Positions 6,387 through 14,221 of a DNA stretch of 35,341 nucleotides are shown one piece after another. How positions within the stretch are numbered: the first letter of the stretch is position 1; each line of letters opens with the position of its first letter. The notes below the pieces were generated by a model. The model had not been told where the DNA came from. It did not search any database and saw nothing but the letters and a program-made list of their open reading frames with translations. Source of the DNA: Coriobacteriales bacterium (GTDB lineage Bacteria; Actinomycetota; Coriobacteriia; Coriobacteriales; Atopobiaceae); the NCBI GenBank assembly GCA_030529665.1, contig JAUMWL010000003.1, positions 16,104-51,444 of the forward strand. The letters run 5' to 3'. A program made the position numbers and the translations under genes.

Positions 6387-8597
6387 CTATTCGGAATCGC
6401 GCGAGATCACGAAGCAGCGGTACTCCTTTGCCGAGCGCCCGAAGTCATGCGGCAACGTCTGCGCACTCATGTTCCTAACGGCGAGCCCCTTTTGCTCGAG
6501 CGCGGCAACGTCCAGCTTGAAGCTCTTGTCCATCCATGCAACCACCAGCTTACCGCCCGGCTCCAAGAGCCCCGTTGCCGAGGTCACCAGTGCCATGCCG
6601 TCACGTCCCAGCTCCCAATCGGCCTCCGAAGCGTCACGCGCGGGCAGCCAAGAAGGCAGCACACAGAGCACCAGGCCATACGCATGCCCTGCGGGCGTCT
6701 GTTCGTCAATCCACGTGCGAGCGTCCGCACGCACGAACCTATGACGCCTGTTGTGAGAACCGCCAACAATACCATTGAGCGTCATTGCCCGCTCGGCCCA
6801 CTGTGCATCGTGCGCGAAGCCGTTGAGCGTAACCGTCGAACGCGCACCACCCGTCGCCGCACATACCGTAGCCGCACACGACGAGTCAAACAGGTTGGCA
6901 AACCGCAGACCGGCCGCCTCGCGCTCCACCAGCTCGCGCACGCCCCGCTGCCATAGCGGCAGGCCGGTTTGGTATGGCGCGCCTAGCTCCGGCACAAACA
7001 GGTAGCCCTTCTCTGACACCAGAATGGTCGTGCGGGCACTCGCCTCGCCGCGCCACGGGCAGCACACAAGCCCCTTCTGCGAAACGTCCAGCACGGCTCG
7101 CGCCACGGCACAGGCATCGGCCAGACGGCGCTCGGCGCGCCGGGCGTCCACGGACGCGGGACGCCTGTGTTCCTGCACCACCACCGCACGCCTTCCCTCG
7201 TCCTTGCCCACGCCAAGATAAAGATCCACACTCAGCGCATAGTCCGGCAAGTCCGCGTCATACACCCTTAGGCACGTCACGCCGCTCTTGCGCGCCCATC
7301 GCAAAAGCCCCTTGCTGGCCTTGCGCAATCGTGCGGCAAACTGCTCGCTGTTCTTCTCGGCTACGCTCACCTTGGTTTGCACCCCCGCCAGCGACACGAC
7401 CTCGCACGCGTGGCGCGACTCCTCGTCGATCGCATACGTACGCAGATAGGTGCGAATCGGCCCGTTGTGGCATTCCAGCACGTGATGTGGCGTGCGACCC
7501 AGAGCCGTGTCGATGCTCGTGTTTGGGCTAACAAGCACCATGGTCCAACCAGCCGGCAGCGCTTGGGCAGCCTGTGCAAGCGTCTGGTCGATCTGTGGCA
7601 GGTCCTCCTTACAGAGCAGCCGCTCGCCATAGGGAGGGTTCGTCGCCAGAAGCCCCGGCGCGTCGGCAAAGCGCCTCCCTTTTAGGTGCCGTCCCAACTT
7701 GGCTGCATCGTCTTCAAAGATGCGCATCGCAGACAACACGCCCGCACGTTTGGCGTTCTGTCGCGCAATGCCTAGGGCCGACGGGTCAATGTCACCAGCA
7801 AGCACCAAGGCGTCGGGCTTGTCCTCCACCTGCGTCAGGGCATCGAGCATTACCTGCGACCACAGCTCCTCGCGATGACTTGCCCAGCCCTCGAAGCCCC
7901 ATCGCTCACGCAGCAGGCCCGGAGCACGATGCGTCGCCATGAGCGCGCCTTCTATGGCTATGGTGCCCGAGCCACACATGGGGTCCACCAACGCGCCGCC
8001 CTTCTGCGCCATGCGGGGCCAGCCCGCTGCCAGCAACATGCCAGCGGCCAGCGTCTCCTTGAGCGGTGCCGCAGTCTGCACGCCGTCTTGGCGATAACCC
8101 CGCCGATGGAGCGACGCGCCAGAAAGGTTGAGGTAGATCGTGGCCTTTTGCGCGTGCAGGGCAACGTTAAGTTCGAAGTCCGGGTTCTTGGCATCCACGT
8201 TGGGACGTGCACCCCACGAGTCGCGCAACGCGTCGCACAGGGCGTCTTTTACCTTGAGGGCGGTAAACTTGGTGTTGCGCAGGTTGTCGTTGAGCCCATG
8301 TGCGTCCACGGCAACGGTGGCTCCCTTGCGTACGTGCGCATCCCACGGAAGCGCTCTAACGGCGTCGTAGAGCGTCTGGGCATCGGTGGCCGCAACGCGC
8401 GCCAACACCAGCTGAATCCGCGTCGCCACCCTGCTCCACATGCAGGCACGATAGGCATCGGCAAGCGAGCCAAAGAACGCCACGCCACCCTTGAGCGGTC
8501 GCACACGCCGCAGGCGCAGCTCCCTTAGCTCGGTCGCCAGCACCGCCTCGAATCCGCTCGCGCAGCGGGCAAACAGCTCGTACTCGGTCTTGCTCAC
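6387..8597 (-). CDS. rlmL: 23S rRNA methyltransferase RlmKL with degenerate RlmK half
   Basis: 736 residues, close to the length of E. coli RlmKL. Residues 1-160 are the THUMP region and 165-390 the RlmL guanine-N2 methyltransferase with DPMCGSGTIAIE (205-216) and NPPYGER (320-326), all intact. The C-terminal RlmK half (about 430-736) keeps the overall order but has lost key motifs: FLNLFSYTGxATVHA reads FANLFDSSCAATVCA, the catalytic DPPTFS reads VLPSWL, and the preceding DTGLFLDHR reads QTGLPLWQR. The N2-G2445 activity is therefore expected and the m7G2069 activity doubtful. I chose GTG 8597 because AAGGAGG lies 5 bases upstream. The start overlaps the glycosylase stop as GTGA, implying translational coupling. 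Confidence 0.9.
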   Translation of the reverse strand: MSKTEYELFARCASGFEAVLATELRELRLRRVRPLKGGVAFFGSLADAYRACMWSRVATRIQLVLARVAATDAQTLYDAVRALPWDAHVRKGATVAVDAHGLNDNLRNTKFTALKVKDALCDALRDSWGARPNVDAKNPDFELNVALHAQKATIYLNLSGASLHRRGYRQDGVQTAAPLKETLAAGMLLAAGWPRMAQKGGALVDPMCGSGTIAIEGALMATHRAPGLLRERWGFEGWASHREELWSQVMLDALTQVEDKPDALVLAGDIDPSALGIARQNAKRAGVLSAMRIFEDDAAKLGRHLKGRRFADAPGLLATNPPYGERLLCKEDLPQIDQTLAQAAQALPAGWTMVLVSPNTSIDTALGRTPHHVLECHNGPIRTYLRTYAIDEESRHACEVVSLAGVQTKVSVAEKNSEQFAARLRKASKGLLRWARKSGVTCLRVYDADLPDYALSVDLYLGVGKDEGRRAVVVQEHRRPASVDARRAERRLADACAVARAVLDVSQKGLVCCPWRGEASARTTILVSEKGYLFVPELGAPYQTGLPLWQRGVRELVEREAAGLRFANLFDSSCAATVCAATGGARSTVTLNGFAHDAQWAERAMTLNGIVGGSHNRRHRFVRADARTWIDEQTPAGHAYGLVLCVLPSWLPARDASEADWELGRDGMALVTSATGLLEPGGKLVVAWMDKSFKLDVAALEQKGLAVRNMSAQTLPHDFGRSAKEYRCFVISRDSE

Positions 8598-9142
8598 GAT
8601 TCCTCCTTCGCTCGTGGCACGTCCTTTCTGGGAAGCGGTGTGCCACTCTCCCCTGTCGCCGCAAAGATGGCCGTGTACGCCTCCTTGAGCTTGTCGTATC
8701 CGCACGCCGCATTGGCCGGACTGGTGGAGGGAAGCCTCGTTGCGGGGAGGCCGCACTCTTTCTCGCATCCCAACCTACGATAGAGCTGATGAGCCTTTGC
8801 GCCTGTGCAAAACACCGCCACTATGGGCGCCGCGCTCGTAATGAGCGACAACTTATTTGGCTTGGCGTTACGAATGCTCGTGTCGGACGCCCCCTCAATG
8901 TCGCACTCCGCAATAACGTCCCAGAGCGCAATGCCGTGCCTAAGACAGAACGAGCGCTTTTGGTCGTTGGTTACCGGCAGCTCCTCTTTTGCCAAATCCG
9001 ACAAGACCCTCCAAAAGCGGTTTTGAGGATGTCCGTAGTTGAACTGTCCCTCTCGCGACTTGGGGCTAGGAAACGAACCCAACACCAGCACGCGGCTATG
9101 CTCGTCAAAGGTGGGCGGGATGGAGTGAACGAGGTGTTCCAT
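8594..9142 (-). CDS. DNA-deoxyinosine/uracil glycosylase (UDG superfamily)
   Basis: A 182-residue protein of the mismatch-specific uracil/hypoxanthine glycosylase type. The N-terminal LVLGSFPSPKSREGQFNYGHPQNRFW region contains the family's GSFPS and PQNRFW motifs. GIALWDVIAECDIEGASD follows, and LPSTSPANA near the C-terminus is the second active-site loop. It removes deaminated bases from DNA. AAGGGAG precedes the chosen ATG 9142. The gene lies 10 bases after the threonine aldolase and overlaps rlmL by 4. The last 17 or so residues (ESGTPLPRKDVPRAKEES) are encoded by a copy of the dispersed palindrome and look like a recent extension beyond the fold. Confidence 0.85.
   Translation of the reverse strand: MEHLVHSIPPTFDEHSRVLVLGSFPSPKSREGQFNYGHPQNRFWRVLSDLAKEELPVTNDQKRSFCLRHGIALWDVIAECDIEGASDTSIRNAKPNKLSLITSAAPIVAVFCTGAKAHQLYRRLGCEKECGLPATRLPSTSPANAACGYDKLKEAYTAIFAATGESGTPLPRKDVPRAKEES
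8614..8646. repeat. dispersed palindrome, copy C (inside a coding region)
   Basis: The arms GTGGCAC/GTGCCAC enclose the family core (CTTTCTGGGAAGCGG), more diverged than other copies. It lies inside the 3' end of the glycosylase gene and encodes about residues 166-176 of that protein. Confidence 0.65.
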
Positions 9143-9152
9143 AGCGACTCCC

Positions 9153-10217
9153 TTAGTCATCTGATCCAAGCCGCCAGAGCAGCTCCAGCAACCTGTCCAC
9201 ATTCTCCGCGCGCGTGGCCCAGCTCGTTGCCAAACGGATGACGGTGGTCGTGGCGTCTGGCTTCTCCCAAAAGCTGTATTCCACGCTGCGGCCAAAGAGC
9301 TCAAGGCGCTTGTCGTCCAGCTGCAAGAACACCTGATTTGTAGGCGAGTCAATGGGCAGCACCACACCAACCTCGCGCAGACGGTTGCGAATGCGCGTTG
9401 CCTGCTCTATGGCAGACGAGCCAATGCGCTCGTACAGGCCGTCCTCAAACAGCACCTCAAATTGCACGCCGGCCACACGGCCCTTTGCCAACAGGGCACC
9501 GCGTTGTTTTATCTGCGTAAGGAAGTGCGGAATGAGCGCGGGGTCTGGCACCACTACCGCCTCCCCAAACAGGCAGCCGCACTTGGTGCCCCCAATGCTA
9601 AACACGTCGCACAGCCGCGCGATGTCGGTGAGCGTGACGTCGTTTTGTGGCGTGGACAAGGCATAGGCAAGACGAGCCCCGTCCACGTAGAGCCGCAGGT
9701 CGTGCGCACGGCACACGGCTGCGAGCGCCTCAAGCTCGGCCAGCGAGTACAGCGTGCCGTACTCGGTTGGTTGGGATATGTACACCATGCCAGGGGCAAC
9801 CATGTGGTCGCGGTTCTGGTCGCGCTCGAAGGCAGTGACGAACGCTTCCACTTGGTCTGCGACGAGCTTGCCCTCATCACCCGGCAGCTCCATCACCTTG
9901 TGACCGCCAAACTCAATGGCTCCCGCCTCGTGCTGGCTCACGTGTCCCGTAGAGGCGGCAATCACACCCTGCCAGGCGCGAAGCACGCACCCAATAACGC
10001 ATGCATTGGCCTGCGTGCCACCCACCAAAAACTGCACTTCCGCACTTGGTGCCGCACAGGCCTTGCGAATGAGCTCGCGTGCGTGCTCGCTATGATGATC
10101 GGAGCCATAGCCGCCCGTCTGCTCCATGTTGGTGCTCACGAGGCGCTCCAAGATCAAAGGATGCGCGCCTTCCATGTAGTCACTCGCAAAACACAGCTTA
10201 TTCGGTCGATCCAACAC
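9153..10217 (-). CDS. threonine aldolase family PLP enzyme
   Basis: A 354-residue fold-type I PLP enzyme of the beta-eliminating lyase/threonine aldolase family. It starts with LCFASDYMEGAHPLIL, carries the GGTQAN loop for cofactor phosphate, YVDGARLAYAL with the Asp and Arg of the PLP site, and SIGGTKCG with the Schiff-base Lys. It would split threonine or allo-threonine to glycine and acetaldehyde; stereochemistry cannot be read. I prefer the GTG at 10217, five bases after GGGAGG, over an ATG 18 bases upstream that lies before this site. First gene of a minus-strand run with the glycosylase and rlmL; no functional link is obvious. Confidence 0.88.
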   Translation of the reverse strand: MLDRPNKLCFASDYMEGAHPLILERLVSTNMEQTGGYGSDHHSEHARELIRKACAAPSAEVQFLVGGTQANACVIGCVLRAWQGVIAASTGHVSQHEAGAIEFGGHKVMELPGDEGKLVADQVEAFVTAFERDQNRDHMVAPGMVYISQPTEYGTLYSLAELEALAAVCRAHDLRLYVDGARLAYALSTPQNDVTLTDIARLCDVFSIGGTKCGCLFGEAVVVPDPALIPHFLTQIKQRGALLAKGRVAGVQFEVLFEDGLYERIGSSAIEQATRIRNRLREVGVVLPIDSPTNQVFLQLDDKRLELFGRSVEYSFWEKPDATTTVIRLATSWATRAENVDRLLELLWRLGSDD

Positions 10218-10257
10218 GGTACCTCCCGTCCGCATCGCTCTTATCCAAAGGCATTAT

Positions 10258-10286
10258 GGCACACCGATTCCCGGAAACTGTGTGCC
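10258..10286. repeat. dispersed palindrome, copy D
   Basis: GGCACAC (10258-10264) pairs with GTGTGCC (10280-10286) around ATTCCCGGAAAC. It lies between two divergent genes, upstream of both, where a transcription terminator would make no sense. Confidence 0.7.
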
Positions 10287-10329
10287 GCATCTTCTGCCAT
10301 TCTTTGCAAATGTGGGTTATCATAAAAGT

Positions 10330-11736
10330 ATGAAACCATTGATATCGTATTTACGTCCGCAAACCCAAACACCCGAGGAGAAGCGCCGCGAGATGCTCGA
10401 GCACCCCGTAAGGCCGCTCATCATCTCGCTTGCCGCACCGTCGATCTTTGCCAACGTGGTCACGACGCTCTACAACCTGGCCGACACGTTCTTTGTGGGG
10501 CAGATGGGTTCCACCAGCGCCAGCGCGGCTGTTGGCGTCGCCTTTGTAACGTCTACCGTCATCCAGGCGATGGCTTTCTATCTTGCACAGGGAACCGGCA
10601 TCCACATGAGCCGCTGCCTGGGAGCCGGAGACACCGAGCGCGCAAACGTGTTTGTGAACACCGGCATTGCCGGAACCGTGATTCTGGGTACGCTGATCGC
10701 AATTCTTGGCCACCTGTTCTTGGACCAGCTTTGCTACTTGGGAGGCTCCACGGCAACCATCCTGCCGTATGCACGGACCTACATAAGCATCTTGCTGGTT
10801 GGCGCCCCGTTTATCGCAAGCGGCTTTCTTATGAACATGCAGCTTCGCTTTCAGGGCGAGTCGTTCTACTCCATGCTCTGCATGGTGGCGGGGGCTTTGC
10901 TCAACACAGTCCTTACGCCCGTGTGCATCTTTTGGCTGGACCTGGGAATCGCGGGCAGCGCCCTCGCAACCGTAATAAGCGAGGCCGTGAGCTTCTTTTT
11001 GCTGCTCTACGAGATGAAGCGCGCGGGGATCACAAAGCTTGGGCTTCGCTACGTGCGCGTGCCCGACCTTGCCATGATACGGCAGATCAACAACGGCGGC
11101 GTGCCCTCGTTTGCACGACAGGTGATGCTGGGCGTCGCCACGTCACTTCTAAACAACGCCGCCGCACCATATGGCGATGCGGCCATCGCAGGCGTTGCCG
11201 TGGTGCAGCGCATCACGAGCGTGGCGAACTTCTTTCAGATTGGCATTGGCCAAGGCTTTCAGCCCATCGTGGGATACAACCTTGGCGCAAAGCGCTATGC
11301 CCGTATCCGCGAGGCATACCTCACCGCCATACAGGCATGCTTTGTCTCTGTCGCGGCGATTGGGGTCGTAACGTTTGCCTTTGCGCCACAGCTTATCGCA
11401 CTCTTTAGAGACGATCCCGCCGTGGTGGAATTTGGCACGCTCATCCTGCGACTGCAGAGCTTTACCATGCCGCTTACGGGGGTCGCCATGGCAACGAACT
11501 TCCTCTTGCAGACGAGTGGAAAGATGTGGCGCGCGACCATACTGGGATCTTGCAGGCTCGGTCTGGTGCTGGGTCCTGTGGTTCTTGTGCTGCCGCAGCT
11601 CCTTGGAATGCTGGGCGTACAGATTGCCCAGCCCGTAACCGACATCATCACCACGCTCATAGCGCTACCTATGGCTATAAGCATGCTACACGAGCTTCGC
11701 AGGGAAGAAGAGGCCCTCAAAGAGGCCGCGGACTGA
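10330..11736 (+). CDS. MATE-family multidrug/metabolite exporter
   Basis: A 468-residue protein with about 12 membrane segments of the MatE family. Typical stretches are PLIISLAAPSIFANVVTTLYNLADTFFVGQMG at the start, the repeated half beginning near VPSFARQVMLGVATSLLNNAA, and GIGQGFQPIVGYNLGAKR. These exporters use Na+ or H+ gradients to expel cationic or organic compounds; the substrate is unknown. No Shine-Dalgarno sequence precedes ATG 10330, while TATCAT ends seven bases before it, so transcription may begin at the start codon itself (leaderless mRNA). A GTG further upstream lies inside palindrome copy D and is unlikely as a start. A hairpin follows the stop. Confidence 0.9.
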   Translation: MKPLISYLRPQTQTPEEKRREMLEHPVRPLIISLAAPSIFANVVTTLYNLADTFFVGQMGSTSASAAVGVAFVTSTVIQAMAFYLAQGTGIHMSRCLGAGDTERANVFVNTGIAGTVILGTLIAILGHLFLDQLCYLGGSTATILPYARTYISILLVGAPFIASGFLMNMQLRFQGESFYSMLCMVAGALLNTVLTPVCIFWLDLGIAGSALATVISEAVSFFLLLYEMKRAGITKLGLRYVRVPDLAMIRQINNGGVPSFARQVMLGVATSLLNNAAAPYGDAAIAGVAVVQRITSVANFFQIGIGQGFQPIVGYNLGAKRYARIREAYLTAIQACFVSVAAIGVVTFAFAPQLIALFRDDPAVVEFGTLILRLQSFTMPLTGVAMATNFLLQTSGKMWRATILGSCRLGLVLGPVVLVLPQLLGMLGVQIAQPVTDIITTLIALPMAISMLHELRREEEALKEAAD

Positions 11737-11742
11737 CGGGTT

Positions 11743-11766
11743 GTATCCGCAAACAACCACGGATAC
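11743..11766. terminator. hairpin between convergent MATE and small membrane-protein genes
   Basis: GTATCCG (11743-11749) pairs with CGGATAC (11760-11766) over a 10-base loop, 7 bases after the MATE stop. No T-run is seen, so termination is only suggested. Confidence 0.4.
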
Positions 11767-11786
11767 GCGAACCACATGCCCTTGGG

Positions 11787-12053
11787 CTAGTCGTCTCCTC
11801 GCATGGAGCGCAAGACTATGCGTCCAAACGCGCCTGCGGTAATCAGAAGAACCACGCAGCGAACGATGGTCAGGGCATAGTAGCCCGGAGCGCCTATGGC
11901 CTCCATCATGTTTGCGGACCTCTCCGGAGACAGCATCTCCATGATTCCGTCCACCGTATAGAACAGGCAGAAGAAGACGCAGATGCTGTACATGACCGTC
12001 TGCACCTGCTTGCTTTGTATGAACGAGTTCCAATCGTTGCCGTTTCCCGCCAT
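11787..12053 (-). CDS. small two-helix membrane protein, unknown function
   Basis: An 88-residue protein with a polar N-terminus (MAGNGNDWNSFIQSK) and two hydrophobic segments (about 20-42 and 53-80) separated by a short loop. It ends in a basic/acidic tail RIVLRSMRGDD. I do not recognise the family. The ATG at 12053 follows AGAGGGG. The gene is single, convergent with the MATE exporter and divergent from the HAD phosphatase. The even hydrophobic pattern and good ribosome site support a real gene. Confidence 0.65.
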   Translation of the reverse strand: MAGNGNDWNSFIQSKQVQTVMYSICVFFCLFYTVDGIMEMLSPERSANMMEAIGAPGYYALTIVRCVVLLITAGAFGRIVLRSMRGDD

Positions 12054-12153
12054 CGCCGTTCCCCTCTGTTTCGTTGTTGGCTGTCGCATGACATAGGCCT
12101 TATGCCCGTGCTAGCATAGAACAATACAGGTTATCAGACCGAAAGGAAGCCAT

Positions 12154-12987
12154 ATGAGCAAAATCGTGTTTTTGGACGTTGACGGAACCCTCATTGACTA
12201 CGATGCAAAGTGCCCCGACTCCGCAGCCAAGGCGGTAAACATGGCACGTGCCAACGGCAACAAGGTGTACATTTGCACGGGCTGCTCAAAGGCCGAGATT
12301 GAGCAGCGCGATCTGCCGGAGCTTGACGGCATGATTGGTGCCAACGGCGGCTACGTAGAGGATGCTGGCGACGTCGTTATGCATCAGGCGCTTACGGTTG
12401 ACCAGGTAAAGCACATCGTTGACTGGTGCAACGAGCGCCACCTGGGCTTCTATTTGGAGGCAAACAGCGGCATGTACATTAACAGCTGGTTTGTGGAGCA
12501 GGCCCCAGCCGTTATGTATAAGTACGCCATGGGCAAGGGCGCTGACGAGGAGTCCGCAAAGAACGCCGGCCAGAACTTTATCAACTCCATGATTCGCACC
12601 GACGACCTGTATCGCGACGACGTTAACAAGGTGAGCTTTATTCTTTCGAGCTACCAAGACCACCTTGACTCCAAGATCGAGTTTCCCGACATGGAGTGCA
12701 ACACGTGGGGCGGCAAGGACGAGCAGGCACTGTTTGGCGACCTTGGCCCCAAGGGGATTACCAAGAAGCATGCCATCGAGGTGCTGTTGGAGCATCTGGG
12801 CGCCGATCAGGCCGACACCATCTCGTTTGGCGACGCAAAGATCGACCTCTCCATGTTTGAGCTGTGCGCCTACAACGTGGCCATGGGCAACGGCGGTGCC
12901 GAGATAAAGGCCGCGGCTGACTACATTACCGACGACGTAAACGAGGACGGCTTGTACAACGCCTTCAAGCACCTCGGGCTAATATAA
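12154..12987 (+). CDS. HAD-superfamily phosphatase, Cof type
   Basis: A 277-residue cytosolic phosphatase of the HAD IIB (Cof) group. Motif I is FLDVDGTLID (residues 6-15) with the nucleophile Asp8 and acid Asp10. ICTGCSKAEIE is motif II, though with Cys at or next to the usual Thr/Ser-Gly-Arg position. Lys in PKGITKKHAIEVLL is motif III, and SFGDAKIDLSMF is motif IV. The large cap between residues 85 and 190 fits the family. Such enzymes act on sugar phosphates or other small phosphoesters. GAAAGGAAG precedes the ATG. A stable hairpin follows the stop. Confidence 0.88.
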   Translation: MSKIVFLDVDGTLIDYDAKCPDSAAKAVNMARANGNKVYICTGCSKAEIEQRDLPELDGMIGANGGYVEDAGDVVMHQALTVDQVKHIVDWCNERHLGFYLEANSGMYINSWFVEQAPAVMYKYAMGKGADEESAKNAGQNFINSMIRTDDLYRDDVNKVSFILSSYQDHLDSKIEFPDMECNTWGGKDEQALFGDLGPKGITKKHAIEVLLEHLGADQADTISFGDAKIDLSMFELCAYNVAMGNGGAEIKAAADYITDDVNEDGLYNAFKHLGLI

Positions 12988-12995
12988 CCCGACCT

Positions 12996-13032
12996 GTTTT
13001 GGCAAGAGTGCTAAGCCCCCTTTTGCCAAAAC
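12996..13032 (+). terminator. hairpin terminator after the HAD gene; GGCAAAAGGGGG repeat, copy 1
   Basis: GTTTTGGCAA (12996-13005) pairs perfectly with TTGCCAAAAC (13023-13032), with flanking GACC/GGTC adding to the stem. In reverse complement it matches hairpins at 14054-14089 and 14175-14207, so it belongs to a small local repeat family. Confidence 0.6.
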
Positions 13033-13070
13033 GCTGGTCCTTGCGTTGTACTGCGCCTCATCAAGCTCAG

Positions 13071-13255
13071 ATTAGTGGGCAATAAAAACTCAAACTACAA
13101 CAAAAGCCCAGTTGAGAGTATCCGATATTAGAATACTGACCCTCGTATTGCCCACTAGATAAAATAGCTAGTGGGCAATACGAGGGTCTTTGGCCACATT
13201 TTCAGAAACATTACCTGCGAAAACTCGGTAGTTTGAATCTTTATTGCCCACTAAT
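13071..13255. repeat. nested inverted-repeat element, 185 bases
   Basis: The outer arms of 28 bases (13071-13098 and 13228-13255) match at 26 positions and begin ATTAGTGGGCAATA. Inside, a perfect 21-bp stem (13138-13158 with 13168-13188) closes a 9-base loop. The two unpaired segments between outer and inner arms are both 39 bases long but unrelated in sequence. TAGTGGGCAATA therefore occurs four times, in alternating orientation. The element is clearly AT-richer than its surroundings and fills most of the 283-base gap between two convergent genes. It carries no reading frame. It could be a MITE-like element, a strong bidirectional terminator or a structured RNA. Confidence 0.85.
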
Positions 13256-13270
13256 CGCGGTCTCCGCCAA

Positions 13271-14020
13271 CTAAACCTCAATCACAAGACCATCGCGGGC
13301 GAGTTCGAAGCCACGAGAAGCCACCGCAGCCTCCACATGCAAGCGATCGGCGTGAGCCCAGGCAGGGTTTTGGTGCAGCAACACCACACGGTCAAACATG
13401 CCTTCTGGAATTCCCGCCACAAGCGCCTCGGCACTCGTGTGGCGCGCATCACCATCCGCAAGCTGCCAGCATTCGTGCAGCAACACCCTCGCAGGTGCCT
13501 GCCCCTCCCACAATTCCGCATCAAACGCAGAGTCGGTCGCATACACGAGCGCATTGTCCAACCTAAGCTCGAACGACGGTGCCGAATGACGCTGTGGACG
13601 CACGCCCACCCGCACCGAACCCACGCAAAAATCACGCCCACCATAGTCGAGGTACCGCACCTCGCGTGCAAACCCCCAATGCCCCGAAGAATACATCGCT
13701 GGCTGCAACAAGTCAGCCGCATACTCCTCCGTGGTCTTTGGATACACGGGCCTGCCCGGGCCGTACACGTCCACGCGCATATCCGCCGCAAAGCGTTTGA
13801 GGTACATAAGCCCCACCACGTGATCCAGATGATAGTGCGAGAGCAGAATAGAAAGGCGCCCATGCCGTCGCAGCACGTCCTCGCAAAGATCAAGATTGGC
13901 AACTCCCGAACCCGCATCGAGCAATATGAGCTCGTCGCCCAACTCCACAAGCACACAGCACGTCTGCTGCCCCGCACTGGGCATCCATCCAATGCTCCCA
14001 AGTATCCATGCGGTTGCCAT
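13271..14020 (-). CDS. metallo-beta-lactamase-fold hydrolase (RNase Z-like group)
   Basis: A 249-residue MBL-fold protein. Metal ligands are visible in LSHYHLDHVVGL (HxHxDH), RHSAPSFELR, YATDSAFD and LHECWQ, and HTSAEALV near the C-terminus resembles the histidine motif of the RNase Z/ElaC and phosphodiesterase branch (MBL-fold hydrolases that look like tRNase Z but lack its exosite arm). The usual length and the absence of a signal peptide suggest a cytosolic zinc hydrolase; the substrate is open. AAGGAG lies just before ATG 14020. It is convergent with the HAD gene across the nested palindrome and divergent from the alpha-glucosidase. Confidence 0.85.
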   Translation of the reverse strand: MATAWILGSIGWMPSAGQQTCCVLVELGDELILLDAGSGVANLDLCEDVLRRHGRLSILLSHYHLDHVVGLMYLKRFAADMRVDVYGPGRPVYPKTTEEYAADLLQPAMYSSGHWGFAREVRYLDYGGRDFCVGSVRVGVRPQRHSAPSFELRLDNALVYATDSAFDAELWEGQAPARVLLHECWQLADGDARHTSAEALVAGIPEGMFDRVVLLHQNPAWAHADRLHVEAAVASRGFELARDGLVIEV

Positions 14021-14053
14021 CGCATCTCCTTACCATTATGTCTAAAGGGACCC

Positions 14054-14089
14054 GTCAAAAGGAGCCAGACCTCTTTTTACACTTTTGCC
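14054..14089 (-). repeat. GGCAAAAGGGGG hairpin repeat, copy 2 (diverged)
   Basis: In reverse complement it reads GGCAAAAG, a short insertion, then AGGTCTGGCTCCTTTTGAC, matching copy 3 at 14175-14207 but in the opposite orientation. It lies in the divergent promoter region. Confidence 0.5.
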
Positions 14090-14174
14090 TGAGGCACTAT
14101 GGTACTTCAGCATGCTTTGTCATATTGGGAGCGCAACTTCTTTCCCCACGGCTATCATCGGAACGAATACAAAT

Positions 14175-14207
14175 GGCAAAAGGGGGTTTGGCTCCTTTTG
14201 GCAAAAC
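14175..14207 (+). repeat. GGCAAAAGGGGG hairpin repeat, copy 3, in the alpha-glucosidase leader
   Basis: CAAAAGG (14177-14183) pairs with CCTTTTG (14194-14200). The right arm overlaps GCTCCTT (14191-14197), which is exactly complementary to the ribosome binding site AAGGAGC (14211-14217). Two mutually exclusive hairpins can therefore form in front of the start codon. Confidence 0.5.
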
Positions 14208-14221
14208 GCGAAGGAGCGACC

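Noticed and set aside
12100-12150. Promoter of the HAD gene (TAGCAT near 12113)
   Set aside because: No matching -35 at a suitable distance; not firm enough to list.
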